A stretch of 64,000 bases of DNA from an uncultured Lachnospiraceae bacterium (GTDB lineage: Bacteria > Bacillota > Clostridia > Lachnospirales > Lachnospiraceae), in contig CAJTSH010000007.1 of assembly GCA_910578885.1 (NCBI GenBank), positions 1 through 64,000 of the forward strand. The letters run 5' to 3'. The position numbers were made by a program, and so were the translations under genes. Below are positions 56,407 through 64,000 of the stretch, piece after piece. A model generated the notes under the pieces. That model was not told the DNA's origin and did no database searches. It saw nothing but the letters and a program-made list of their open reading frames with translations. Within the stretch, counting starts at the first letter, position 1; every line of letters starts with the position of its first letter.

Positions 56407-57402
56407 TTGGAGAAAAGATGTAAAATTTGCGGACTCCCGGAGCATTATACCGGAATTAAATATGATGAAAAAGGAGTCTGCAATTATTGTAATTTTTATT
56501 TTGAAAATCGGGAGGTTTTTGAAGATACAGAGAAATTGGAAAAAATCTTTCAGAAGAAAATGGAGGCTGCAAAACAAAAGGCAAAAGAGAACGGTGCGAA
56601 ATATGATTGTCTGGTAGGATTTAGCGGCGGAAAAGACAGCACCTATATTATCCAGCAGTTAAAAGAAAAATATGGAATGCGGGTTCTTGCGTTTACGTTT
56701 CAGAATGCCTTTGCAACAGAGTACGGCAGAAAGAATATCGAGAATGCCTTGCAGAAAATACATGTAGATCATATTGCATTTTCCATGAATGACAAAGAAT
56801 TGCGGAAAATATATACAACATGTGTCAACATATTGCATAATTTCTGTTCGGTATGTTTTCACTATATGCATTATTACAGTTATCTGTTCGCAGGGCAGAA
56901 TGGGATTCCTTTGATTGTAAATGGACGGACAAAAGGACAGATGCTGCAGGCTGCACTTGAAAAAAGACTGCTCGAACCGTTTGAAACGTCACATACTCTT
57001 CTGGAATTTGAACACCAGATGTTTCATGGCTTGGAAGAAAAGCTCCACAAACAGGGAAAAGCTGATTATCTGGAGAACATTCAGGCTGAGGCAGTCTCCT
57101 ATTTTGCTTACCATGATGTGAGTGAAGAAGAAACCATGCGCACTCTGGAAGAAAGTATCGGATGGACAAGGTCTAAGAGAGGCCATGAAGATTGCTATGC
57201 CCATGCTATGGCAGAACATATGAGCATCCGGAAACGGGGATTCCCGATACGGCAGGGAGAACTTGCGGTGGAAGTTCGAAGAGGAAAGATGACAATTGAA
57301 GAAATGGATCGGATTTTAGAAGAGGATATGGGTCATTATTCGACGGTATCAGAAGAAACGAAAGAGCGGTTTGAAGATAGAATCCGCAGAAAGGATCGAT
57401 AA
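56407..57402 (+). CDS. PP-loop ATPase, N-acetyl-sugar amidotransferase-like
   Basis: A protein of about 331 residues. It opens with a Cys-rich zinc-binding segment (CKICG then CNYC), typical for the WbpG/PseA-like family of N-acetyl sugar amidotransferases, followed by the PP-loop SGGKDS (residues 73-78) and further Cys motifs (CSVCF). The start is uncertain: TTG 56407 is chosen because it gives the usual family N-terminus; TTG 56383 and 56317 are alternatives, and a TATAAT box lies at 56352. It is joined directly to the adenylation gene (ATG follows its TAA), so it belongs to the second dlt-like operon. It may amidate the donor or polymer. The family assignment is good; the reaction is not known. 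Confidence 0.78.
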   Translation: MEKRCKICGLPEHYTGIKYDEKGVCNYCNFYFENREVFEDTEKLEKIFQKKMEAAKQKAKENGAKYDCLVGFSGGKDSTYIIQQLKEKYGMRVLAFTFQNAFATEYGRKNIENALQKIHVDHIAFSMNDKELRKIYTTCVNILHNFCSVCFHYMHYYSYLFAGQNGIPLIVNGRTKGQMLQAALEKRLLEPFETSHTLLEFEHQMFHGLEEKLHKQGKADYLENIQAEAVSYFAYHDVSEEETMRTLEESIGWTRSKRGHEDCYAHAMAEHMSIRKRGFPIRQGELAVEVRRGKMTIEEMDRILEEDMGHYSTVSEETKERFEDRIRRKDR

Positions 57403-58923
57403 ATGCAGAGAAGTGTTTTAGATGATCTGGAACGTTCCGCCGGAAAATATCCGAAGAAGACGGCGTTTGCCGACGTTGGTGAAGAGATTTCCTATCAGGA
57501 ATTGGTGCAGGCGGCAAAACGGATTGCATCGGGAATCTGTAGAAGAACCGGCGGACAGCTGCGCAAGCCGATTATGGTCTTGATTGACCGTGATATAAAA
57601 AGTGTCATTAGTTTTTTCGGAATTGTGTACAGCGGAAATTTTTATGTCCCGATTGACAGAGAACTTCCGAGAGAACGTATAGAGAGCATGATAAGAAGCA
57701 TACAGCCCGCCGGACTTATTTACCGGAAGGAACATGAGGGAACAGCGGCGGCGTTGGAAGCTCCGGTAGAGAAGATGGTCTGTGAGGAATTGCTGCTTGA
57801 AGAAGCAAAAGAAGAGGCGCTTGCAGAAGTTCGGGGGCAGATGTTGGATACAGATCCGCTGTATGCTATTTTTACCTCAGGCTCTACCGGAGTTCCAAAA
57901 GGCGTATTGGTCGGGAATCATTCGGTCATAGATCTGGTGGATAATTTTCGGGAAGTATTCGGATTTGATGAAAACTGTGTCTTTGGAAATCAGGCGCCCT
58001 TTGATTTTGACGTATCTGTAAAAGACATTTATTCCACAATCAAAAACGGCGCAACCATGTATATCATTCCGCCGACGCTGTTTGTCATGCCGGCAAAACT
58101 GGTGTCGTTCCTGAATGAAAAAAGGATTAACACGATTATATGGGCTGTTTCTGCGCTTACGGTCGTGGCGAATGTGAAAGGATTTGCCCGGGAAGTGCCA
58201 ATGCATCTGCGGAATGTGATGTTTTCCGGTGAAGTCATGCCGAATAAAGTGTTGAATTATTGGAGAAATGCCCTGCCAAAGTGCAATTATGTAAATTTAT
58301 ACGGTCCGACGGAGATTACCTGCAACTGCACCTATTACAAGGTAGAGCGTACCTTTGAGGATTGGGAAGCGCTTCCGATTGGAAAAAGTTTTTTGAATAC
58401 GGGAATTTTATTGCTGGATTCGGAGCGCAAAAAAGCGGTAGGCGAAGGAGAAACGGGCGAAATCTGTGTCAGCGGAAGCTCATTGGCGTTGGGATATTAT
58501 AACGAAATAGAAAAGACAAATGCAGCGTTCATCCAGAATCCGTTGAATTGGCATTATCCGGAACGGATCTACTGCACCGGAGATATGGGAAAATATGATT
58601 CGGAAGGAAATCTCCTTTTTATGTCCCGCCGGGATGCGCAGATAAAGCATATGGGACATCGGATTGAGCTGGGAGAGATTGAAATTGCCGTGAATGCAAT
58701 GCCGTTTATTGAATCTGCCGTTTGCCTGTATGATGAGGAAAAGCAGAAAATTGTACTTTTCTATCAGGCAGGCGGGGATCGCAAAAAGCAGATAGTTACA
58801 GAATTGGGAAAGAAACTGCCGAAATATATGTGGCCGAACCAGTACCGCCAATATGAAAAGCTTCCTCTTAACAAACATGCAAAAATTGACCGCATGAAGC
58901 TAAAAGAAGAGTTACGGAGGTGA
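57403..58923 (+). CDS. Amino-acid adenylation enzyme, DltA-like
   Basis: A 506-residue adenylation enzyme with FTSGSTGVPKG, NLYGPTEITCN, CTGDMGKYD and a catalytic Lys in LNKHAKIDR. The pocket segment FDFDVSVKDIY has the Asp that binds the alpha-amino group in NRPS domains and DltA (FDLSVMD-like), so an amino acid substrate is expected. The gene begins with an ATG directly after the preceding stop. It is followed by a formyltransferase and a carrier protein. The specific amino acid cannot be read off safely. D-alanine would be the DltA case, but the formyltransferase neighbour argues for a formylated product. Confidence 0.9.
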   Translation: MQRSVLDDLERSAGKYPKKTAFADVGEEISYQELVQAAKRIASGICRRTGGQLRKPIMVLIDRDIKSVISFFGIVYSGNFYVPIDRELPRERIESMIRSIQPAGLIYRKEHEGTAAALEAPVEKMVCEELLLEEAKEEALAEVRGQMLDTDPLYAIFTSGSTGVPKGVLVGNHSVIDLVDNFREVFGFDENCVFGNQAPFDFDVSVKDIYSTIKNGATMYIIPPTLFVMPAKLVSFLNEKRINTIIWAVSALTVVANVKGFAREVPMHLRNVMFSGEVMPNKVLNYWRNALPKCNYVNLYGPTEITCNCTYYKVERTFEDWEALPIGKSFLNTGILLLDSERKKAVGEGETGEICVSGSSLALGYYNEIEKTNAAFIQNPLNWHYPERIYCTGDMGKYDSEGNLLFMSRRDAQIKHMGHRIELGEIEIAVNAMPFIESAVCLYDEEKQKIVLFYQAGGDRKKQIVTELGKKLPKYMWPNQYRQYEKLPLNKHAKIDRMKLKEELRR

Positions 58924-58926
58924 CGG

Positions 58927-59805
58927 ATGGAGCGGTATCAAAAAGGAATTATTGTCGGCGGAACAGGACTTTTGTATCAGGCGGCAGATTTATTGGAGCA
59001 AAGCGGCAGAGTGAACCAGATAGAGCTTTATTTCTGCAACCGGAACGGCTTCGGAAAAAAGCAGAAGGAAACGATACGCTGCAGACAGCTTTCAGGGAAA
59101 AAAGAGCTGATGGATCTGCTGAGCCAGGAATCAGAGAAGACATTGGTATTGTCTGTAATGAATCAGTGGCTTTTTACCCAAGAGGTTCTTTGTAATGAAA
59201 ATCTTCTGGTCGTAAATCTCCACCATGCATTGCTTCCGGCACATCGGGGCAGGAATGCGGAAGCATGGGCGATTTATGAAGGAGATGAAAAAGCGGGGAT
59301 TACCTGGCATAAGGTTGACGCCGGAGTTGATACAGGAGCTGTTTATTTACAGAAAGAAATGGAAGTTGATGACAGCATGACGTCAATCAAGCTGCTCACA
59401 CGATTAAATGAAGCGGCTCTTGAGGGACTGAAGGAATTATTACAGGAAGGTTTTTCGCAAAGGGAGCTGATAAAGCAAGAGCCGGACGGCAGCTGCCCGC
59501 ATTTGGCAAAGGAAATTCCAAATGGCGGCTGGCTGGATCTGTCATGGGATTTGAAACAGACGAGCCGTTTCCTTCGTGCGATGGATTATGGAATTATGAA
59601 TGTGCTGGGCAGCCCGAAAGTAAGGCTGGGCGATGGCGTCTATGTTTGTAAGTCATGGAGAATTTTAGAATCAAAGGAAGAAACAAAGGATGGAATTGAG
59701 TTCTCTTCGGAGGAACGAAAGCTCTGCATCCGAAAAGAAGGAACAACGATACTATTAAAGAACATGAAGAAAATGGAGAGTGAAACAGATGGAAACATTA
59801 TATAA
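58927..59805 (+). CDS. Formyltransferase (FMT-like) of the dlt-like operon
   Basis: A 292-residue protein with the formyl-THF-dependent transferase fold. The catalytic triad is Asn97, His99 (VNLHHALLPAHRG) and Asp135 (DTGAVYLQ), at exactly the spacing of Asn108, His110 and Asp146 in Escherichia coli methionyl-tRNA formyltransferase. The C-terminal part is unlike the tRNA-binding domain and includes a carrier- or polymer-directed extension. It is sandwiched between the adenylation enzyme and the carrier protein, and overlaps the carrier gene by 17 bp. It probably formylates the carrier-bound amino acid, as the F domain does in gramicidin synthetase LgrA. The reaction is inferred. Confidence 0.85.
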   Translation: MERYQKGIIVGGTGLLYQAADLLEQSGRVNQIELYFCNRNGFGKKQKETIRCRQLSGKKELMDLLSQESEKTLVLSVMNQWLFTQEVLCNENLLVVNLHHALLPAHRGRNAEAWAIYEGDEKAGITWHKVDAGVDTGAVYLQKEMEVDDSMTSIKLLTRLNEAALEGLKELLQEGFSQRELIKQEPDGSCPHLAKEIPNGGWLDLSWDLKQTSRFLRAMDYGIMNVLGSPKVRLGDGVYVCKSWRILESKEETKDGIEFSSEERKLCIRKEGTTILLKNMKKMESETDGNII

Positions 59806-60022
59806 GATTTTAGAAGAAGCAAGAGCAGACGTTGATTTTCGTAACCAGACAGGAAAGCTGATTGATGACGGAATATTGGATTCTTTTGATATCATTGCAA
59901 TAATCGGAGAAATCAACGAGGCGTTCGGAATTGATATATCGGTGGACGAGCTCTTACCGGAGAACTTTAATTCTCCGGAGGCGATGATGGCTCTGATTGA
60001 AAAATTGCAGAAAGAAGTGTAA
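59789..60022 (+). CDS. Acyl carrier protein, DltC-like (third)
   Basis: A 77-residue acidic carrier protein with phosphopantetheine attachment at Ser32 in GILDSFDI and the ENFNS motif shared with the other carriers. The ATG at 59789 is inside the end of the formyltransferase gene with GGAG 11 bases upstream; GTG 59780 is an alternative. The next gene starts 3 bp after its stop, with no hairpin between, unlike the first two carriers. Confidence 0.92.
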   Translation: METLYKILEEARADVDFRNQTGKLIDDGILDSFDIIAIIGEINEAFGIDISVDELLPENFNSPEAMMALIEKLQKEV

Positions 60023-60025
60023 GAT

Positions 60026-61624
60026 ATGGAATTTGTATCTGCAATCTTTCTGATCTTTGTTGCCATTGTCTGTGTTATTTATTTTGCTTTTCCGAAAAAG
60101 CATCGATGGGTGGTTCTTTTGATTGCCAGCTATCTGTTCTATTGGTTCAACAGTACCTACCTTGCGGCTGTTCTGGCAGGAATGACGGTTGTCACATGGC
60201 TGACGGGACTTATGATTGAGAAAACAAGCGACAAAGCATCGGAATATTTTAAAGAGCATCAGGCGCAGATGACAGAGTCGGAAAGAAAGAGCTACAAGAA
60301 TTCCGTTACCCAGAAGAAAAAGAGAATACTTCTTCTGGGAGTTTTGATTGATTTAGGAGTGCTGCTGTTTTTTAAATACCATAACTTTTTCTTGGGAAAT
60401 GCGGCGTCTTTGTTGGGACTTTTCGGAATACCGATGAAGGATTACCGTTTTGATTTACTGCTTCCGCTTGGGATTTCGTTTTATACCTTACAGGCAATTG
60501 CCTATATGGTAGATATTTACCGGAAAAAATACAGGGCGGACCGGCGCTTTTTTCGGTTTGCACTGTTTATGTCCTATTTTCCGCAGATTGTTCAGGGACC
60601 GATCGCAAGGTATCATAAGCTGGCGGAACAGATCTATCAGGAACATTCCTTTGATTTCACAAGGCTGAAATTTGGCTGTCAGCTGATTTTATGGGGCTTC
60701 ATGAAAAAATTGATTTTGGCGGACCGGCTTGGAATTTTAGTTGATACAATATTTGATAATTATACAGATTATCGAGGAGGAATTTTATTCTTAGGGGCAA
60801 TTGGATTTGGACTGCAGACCTATGCGGACTTTTCAGGAGGAATGGAGATTGCGAGGGGGGTTTCGCAAATATTCGGAATTGAGTTGGAAATCAATTTCAA
60901 ACAGCCTTATTTTGCAAAATCCATAGAAGAATTCTGGAGGAGATGGCATATTACGCTCGGCACATGGATGAAGGATTACATATTTTATCCGTTATCGCTG
61001 TCGAAACGGTTCGCAAATCTGAGTAAGAAGGCGAGAAAACTTTTTGGAAATTATATCGGGAAAAAGCTTCCGTCTTTTCTGGCGATGTTTTTGGTTTACT
61101 TTCTGGTAGGATTCTGGCATGGTTCTAGTTGGAAATATGTGGTATATGGAGTCTGGAACGGCATTATTATTACTTCGGGAATCCTGCTGGCTCCGGTTTA
61201 TCAGAAGGGAATCGCATTATTCCATGTAAAGGAAGATTCTTATGGGTGGAAGTTTTTTCAGATGGTGCGCACCTTTTTGCTCTGTTCCCTTGGCAGATTT
61301 TTTTCACGGGCGGGTTCCTGTATGATTGCATTTTCAATGATACGGAATATGTTCCTGTATCCAAGAACGTGGGAATTTTTTGACGGTACGCTGCTGACGC
61401 TGGGCTTGGATGCAAAGGACTTGACCGTTCTTGCTGCCATGATAATTTTATTATTGTTGGTGGACATTGCCCATGAAAGGGGAGTTAAGATTCGTGAAAG
61501 CATTGCGTCTCAGGGATTTATTTTTCGTTGGCTGATCTATTGGACTGCCTTTTATCTGGTTGTGATTTTTGGAATGTATGGGCCTGCTTATGACAGCAGC
61601 TCCTTTATTTACCAACAGTTTTAG
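60026..61624 (+). CDS. MBOAT family O-acyltransferase (third)
   Basis: A 532-residue polytopic membrane protein with FWRRWHITLGTWMKDYIFYP and GFWHGSS, the invariant His at about residue 365, and a closing MYGPAYDSSSFIYQQF. It is related to the two MBOATs of the first cluster. It lies between carrier and SGNH genes, matching DltB between DltC and DltD in order. It probably transfers the (formylated) aminoacyl group outward. Confidence 0.92.
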   Translation: MEFVSAIFLIFVAIVCVIYFAFPKKHRWVVLLIASYLFYWFNSTYLAAVLAGMTVVTWLTGLMIEKTSDKASEYFKEHQAQMTESERKSYKNSVTQKKKRILLLGVLIDLGVLLFFKYHNFFLGNAASLLGLFGIPMKDYRFDLLLPLGISFYTLQAIAYMVDIYRKKYRADRRFFRFALFMSYFPQIVQGPIARYHKLAEQIYQEHSFDFTRLKFGCQLILWGFMKKLILADRLGILVDTIFDNYTDYRGGILFLGAIGFGLQTYADFSGGMEIARGVSQIFGIELEINFKQPYFAKSIEEFWRRWHITLGTWMKDYIFYPLSLSKRFANLSKKARKLFGNYIGKKLPSFLAMFLVYFLVGFWHGSSWKYVVYGVWNGIIITSGILLAPVYQKGIALFHVKEDSYGWKFFQMVRTFLLCSLGRFFSRAGSCMIAFSMIRNMFLYPRTWEFFDGTLLTLGLDAKDLTVLAAMIILLLLVDIAHERGVKIRESIASQGFIFRWLIYWTAFYLVVIFGMYGPAYDSSSFIYQQF

Positions 61625-61626
61625 GG

Positions 61627-62739
61627 ATGAGGAACAAAAGGATGAAACATGATAGAATGTGGAAACGTATTACTTGTAATCAACCTGTCGGTTGGTTACA
61701 TAATATAATAGGAAACATCGGTTTTTTTCTGATGGGATTCGCAATTTTTCTGGGTATTCGGGGAATCTTTGGTGTTTCCAATGAATATTCGGAGCATGCG
61801 GAAATGATGATCGAGGGATATTATGAAGAACAGGAGAATACCTTAGATGCAGTATTTATCGGAAACAGCCATATTTACCGATACTGGCAGAGTGCATTTG
61901 CATGGGAGGAATATGGAATTGCGTCTTCTGCGCTGTCCGTGTCGGCAATGCCGGGAAGCACCATGAAGAATGTTGCGATTGAAGCATTGAAAACGCAGAA
62001 GCCCAAGGTGCTGGTGTTGGATGCAACGGCATTTGCACGTAAGGACAATGCGGAAAAAAAAGTCTATCTGCTGTTGGATAATATGAAATTCTCTTTCAAC
62101 TATATTGACATGGTGGAAAATTACTGTGAGTCTGCCGGGGTGACAGGAATGGATAAGCTGCAGTATTATATTCCGATCATACAGTTTCATTCCCGGTGGA
62201 AGGAGCTTGGAAAGGCTGACTTTGTCCGGACTTATCCCTCGTATCTCAATTCCTGCTACATGGAGAGCTTCTTGACCTCGACGATTAAGGAGAGAGAACA
62301 TCGCGCCACTGAGGTGAGAACGGAAATAGGCACAAATAATGAAGCAGATCTGAGGGATTTACTGGAATGGTGCACAGAGCAGGAGGTCAAGGTTCTGTTT
62401 CTGGCAGTGCCGATGCTGCGGAGCGAAGAAAAGCTGGGAATGATTAACCGCGTGGAAGATATTGTAAAAGAATATGGAGTTGATTTTATTGACTATAATG
62501 AGGTAGAATTGTATGAAAGCTTTGATTTTCAGGTGACACAGGATTTTCAGGATACAAATCATACAAATATCAATGGTTCCTACAAATTTACAAAGGTATT
62601 TGGGAAATATCTGAAAGAACAATATGGTCTTATGGATCACCGCGGAGAAACGCTCTATGCTTCTTGGGACGAGAAAGCGAGGGAATATGATGAGCTGATT
62701 CAGGAGTATTTTATTTATCCCCGCGAGGTCATTGATTGA
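61627..62739 (+). CDS. Membrane-anchored SGNH/DltD-like protein (third)
   Basis: A 370-residue protein with an N-terminal anchor (about 25-45) and SGNH-type catalytic residues Ser81 in FIGNSHIYRYW, Asp309 and His312 in QDTNHTN. It is clearly homologous to the protein at 9707 throughout, including FGVSNEYSEHAEM and SAFAWEEYG. The ATG at 61627 follows the MBOAT stop by 2 bp. It completes the A-F-C-B-D-like operon. Confidence 0.88.
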   Translation: MRNKRMKHDRMWKRITCNQPVGWLHNIIGNIGFFLMGFAIFLGIRGIFGVSNEYSEHAEMMIEGYYEEQENTLDAVFIGNSHIYRYWQSAFAWEEYGIASSALSVSAMPGSTMKNVAIEALKTQKPKVLVLDATAFARKDNAEKKVYLLLDNMKFSFNYIDMVENYCESAGVTGMDKLQYYIPIIQFHSRWKELGKADFVRTYPSYLNSCYMESFLTSTIKEREHRATEVRTEIGTNNEADLRDLLEWCTEQEVKVLFLAVPMLRSEEKLGMINRVEDIVKEYGVDFIDYNEVELYESFDFQVTQDFQDTNHTNINGSYKFTKVFGKYLKEQYGLMDHRGETLYASWDEKAREYDELIQEYFIYPREVID

Positions 62740-62749
62740 TGGTGAAGAG

Positions 62750-63439
62750 ATGGAAAAAACGGTTATATTGATTATTGAAGATGAAAGGAAGCTGCTAAAA
62801 ACATTGGCAGATTTTTTGACAATGAATCACTATCAGGTCTATACCGCAGAGGATGGATTGAAGGGAATTCAACTGTTTATGGAGCACAGGGGAGAGATAA
62901 AATGTGTGCTATTGGATGTTATGCTGCCGTTTGCCGACGGAAATGAGGTTCTAAAACAGATTCGGATTTTTTCCAATGTTCCGGTTATTATGTTGACGGC
63001 AAAAGAGGAAGTGGAGGATCAGTTGGAGAGTTTTTCCAATGGGGCAGATGATTATATCGTAAAGCCATATTCTCTGGCGGTCGTAAAGATGCATCTGGAG
63101 GCGGTGCTGAAGCGTTTTGGCAAAGAACGGGATTTCCTGACGGCGGGAGACATCAGAATCGAGGTTGAAGCGCAGAAAATATTTGTAAAGGATGTGTTCG
63201 TGGAGACAACGCCGAAGGAATTTGAGGTAATGCATTTCTTTATGAAAAACGAAGGCGTTGTTCTCACGAGAGATCAGATTCTGGATAGTGTCTGGGGCTA
63301 TCACTATGTGGGAGATACCAGAACGATTGATACGATTGTAAAGCAGCTTCGGAAGAAGTTAGGAGATGTTGTCTACATCCGGACGGTATACGGAGTAGGT
63401 TATTGTTTTGAGGGGAAAGGAAATGACAAACAGACTTAG
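62750..63439 (+). CDS. OmpR-family response regulator
   Basis: A 229-residue regulator with a receiver (residues 1-115; phosphoacceptor in LLDVMLP, Lys in VKPYS) and a winged-helix DNA-binding domain (about 135-228; TPKEFEVMHFF and RTIDTIVKQLRKK). ATG 62750 follows the SGNH stop by 11 bp and is preferred over an upstream TTG. It is placed to regulate the preceding operon. Confidence 0.93.
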   Translation: MEKTVILIIEDERKLLKTLADFLTMNHYQVYTAEDGLKGIQLFMEHRGEIKCVLLDVMLPFADGNEVLKQIRIFSNVPVIMLTAKEEVEDQLESFSNGADDYIVKPYSLAVVKMHLEAVLKRFGKERDFLTAGDIRIEVEAQKIFVKDVFVETTPKEFEVMHFFMKNEGVVLTRDQILDSVWGYHYVGDTRTIDTIVKQLRKKLGDVVYIRTVYGVGYCFEGKGNDKQT

Positions 63440-64000
63440 TACGAAAATGTTATTTCTACATTGCCTCTTTGCAATTTTTGTATTGGGAGGCAGTGTACTA
63501 TTGTGCAGTGTTTTTATGCCTGTCTATTATGAGCGTTTGGAAGAACGGAAGATTATGCAGGCGTACAGTGACATTGGAGAATTGGATTTATCCGCATTAG
63601 AGGAAAGAGATTATGCTCTGCTTTTAAGTTATGAGGATGAGAATATAAGCTTTTATATTGCGGATGAGGACATGACGCCGATTTATTCAACGGCTGACAG
63701 TGAGAGTGCAATCCATCGTAATATTATCATGAAACTGGAGAAATTTTCATATGATCCGGAGGTCGTCAGTAATAATGGGAAGCTTGTAGAATCAGTAAAA
63801 TTGAGAGGAATCTTAACGCAGGATGGAAGAGATTATTATGTTGCAATTAAGGATTTCGCCGCAGGGGAACGTTCTATTACGATTGTAGAAAAATTCTATG
63901 TGGTAGTGTTTCTGCTCGTGCTGCTTCCAATCAGTATCCCGATGCTCTTTTTGTTGAGACATTTTTTTAAGCCTGTGGATAAGCTGGTCCGGATAAGCGC
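63423..64000 (+). CDS. Sensor histidine kinase, 3' part outside the window
   Basis: The gene starts with an ATG at 63423, overlapping the regulator stop by 17 bp, and stays open to the window edge (192 codons). The visible part has a membrane segment (about 12-35), an extracytoplasmic domain of about 120 residues and a second segment (about 160-180), followed by a HAMP-like FFKPVDKLVR start. It is the natural partner of the regulator. The kinase core is beyond the window. Confidence 0.8.
   Translation, partial: MTNRLSTKMLFLHCLFAIFVLGGSVLLCSVFMPVYYERLEERKIMQAYSDIGELDLSALEERDYALLLSYEDENISFYIADEDMTPIYSTADSESAIHRNIIMKLEKFSYDPEVVSNNGKLVESVKLRGILTQDGRDYYVAIKDFAAGERSITIVEKFYVVVFLLVLLPISIPMLFLLRHFFKPVDKLVRIS

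Noticed and set aside
57403..62739. A plain D-alanylation dlt operon
   Set aside because: The order is similar, but the extra formyltransferase and PP-loop gene, and the separate paralogous SGNH protein, argue for other chemistry.
1..64000. CRISPR arrays, rRNA, tRNA, insertion sequences or integrases
   Set aside because: No evenly spaced direct repeats, no tRNA- or rRNA-like sequence and no transposase or integrase motifs were seen on reading the window.

Overview
The window looks like chromosomal DNA of a Gram-positive Clostridia, most likely a Lachnospiraceae-type gut anaerobe. The support is moderate GC, AGGAGG-type ribosome binding sites with frequent TTG starts, two-subunit iron-sulfur serine dehydratase, LytR-CpsA-Psr proteins, fibronectin-repeat cell-wall hydrolases and a QueT transporter behind a preQ1 riboswitch. 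This assignment is inferred from gene content, not from a database search. Nearly all genes are on the + strand; the one clear exception is the nucleotidyltransferase at 34877-36103. I saw no rRNA, tRNA, CRISPR array or transposase.

Region 1 (77-16148) is a large expansion of the dlt (D-alanylation) logic: an asparagine-synthase-like protein, two MBOAT acyltransferases, two membrane-anchored SGNH proteins, two acyl carrier proteins, two adenylate-forming ligases (one fused to a nitroreductase), a secreted tandem-SGNH protein and a type II thioesterase. The parts suggest cytoplasmic activation of unusual acids, loading on carriers, MBOAT transfer across the membrane and SGNH-assisted placement on a surface glycopolymer. 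Neither ligase here shows the amino-acid-binding Asp of DltA.

Region 2 (16149-23066) is accessory. It holds a short cupin-like remnant, a two-gene ATPase plus PD-(D/E)xK nuclease-like module closed by a strong terminator, then a four-gene cassette: a nitrilase-like protein, a peptidase-M35-like protein with a destroyed active site and a propeller-like tail, a RhiA-like small protein, and an overlapping SARP/BTAD-type regulator.

Region 3 (23207-34787) has a membrane glycosyltransferase followed by signalling genes: an HPt protein, two response regulators with HD-GYP output (one lacking the metal-binding His), a PAS histidine kinase, and cheR, cheB, cheY, cheA, cheW and an MCP with almost no extracellular sensor. 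No flagellar gene is present.

Region 4 (34877-56244) mixes envelope and housekeeping genes: a UDP-sugar pyrophosphorylase-like enzyme, a zinc-ribbon microprotein, three glycosyltransferases and an initiating phosphoglycosyltransferase, two LCP proteins, glmS, an HtrA protease, a RelE-type toxin-antitoxin pair, carbamate kinase, a bifunctional amidase-glucosaminidase autolysin, a lipoprotein amidase, the riboswitch-controlled queT and the serine dehydratase pair.

Region 5 (56407-end) is a second dlt-like operon with distinctive chemistry: a PP-loop amidotransferase-like protein, an amino-acid-type adenylation enzyme, a formyltransferase with the intact Asn-His-Asp triad, a carrier protein, an MBOAT and an SGNH protein, followed by a two-component system whose kinase runs off the window. 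The simplest reading is N-formyl-aminoacylation of a cell-surface polymer, which I regard as the best candidate for an undescribed system here.
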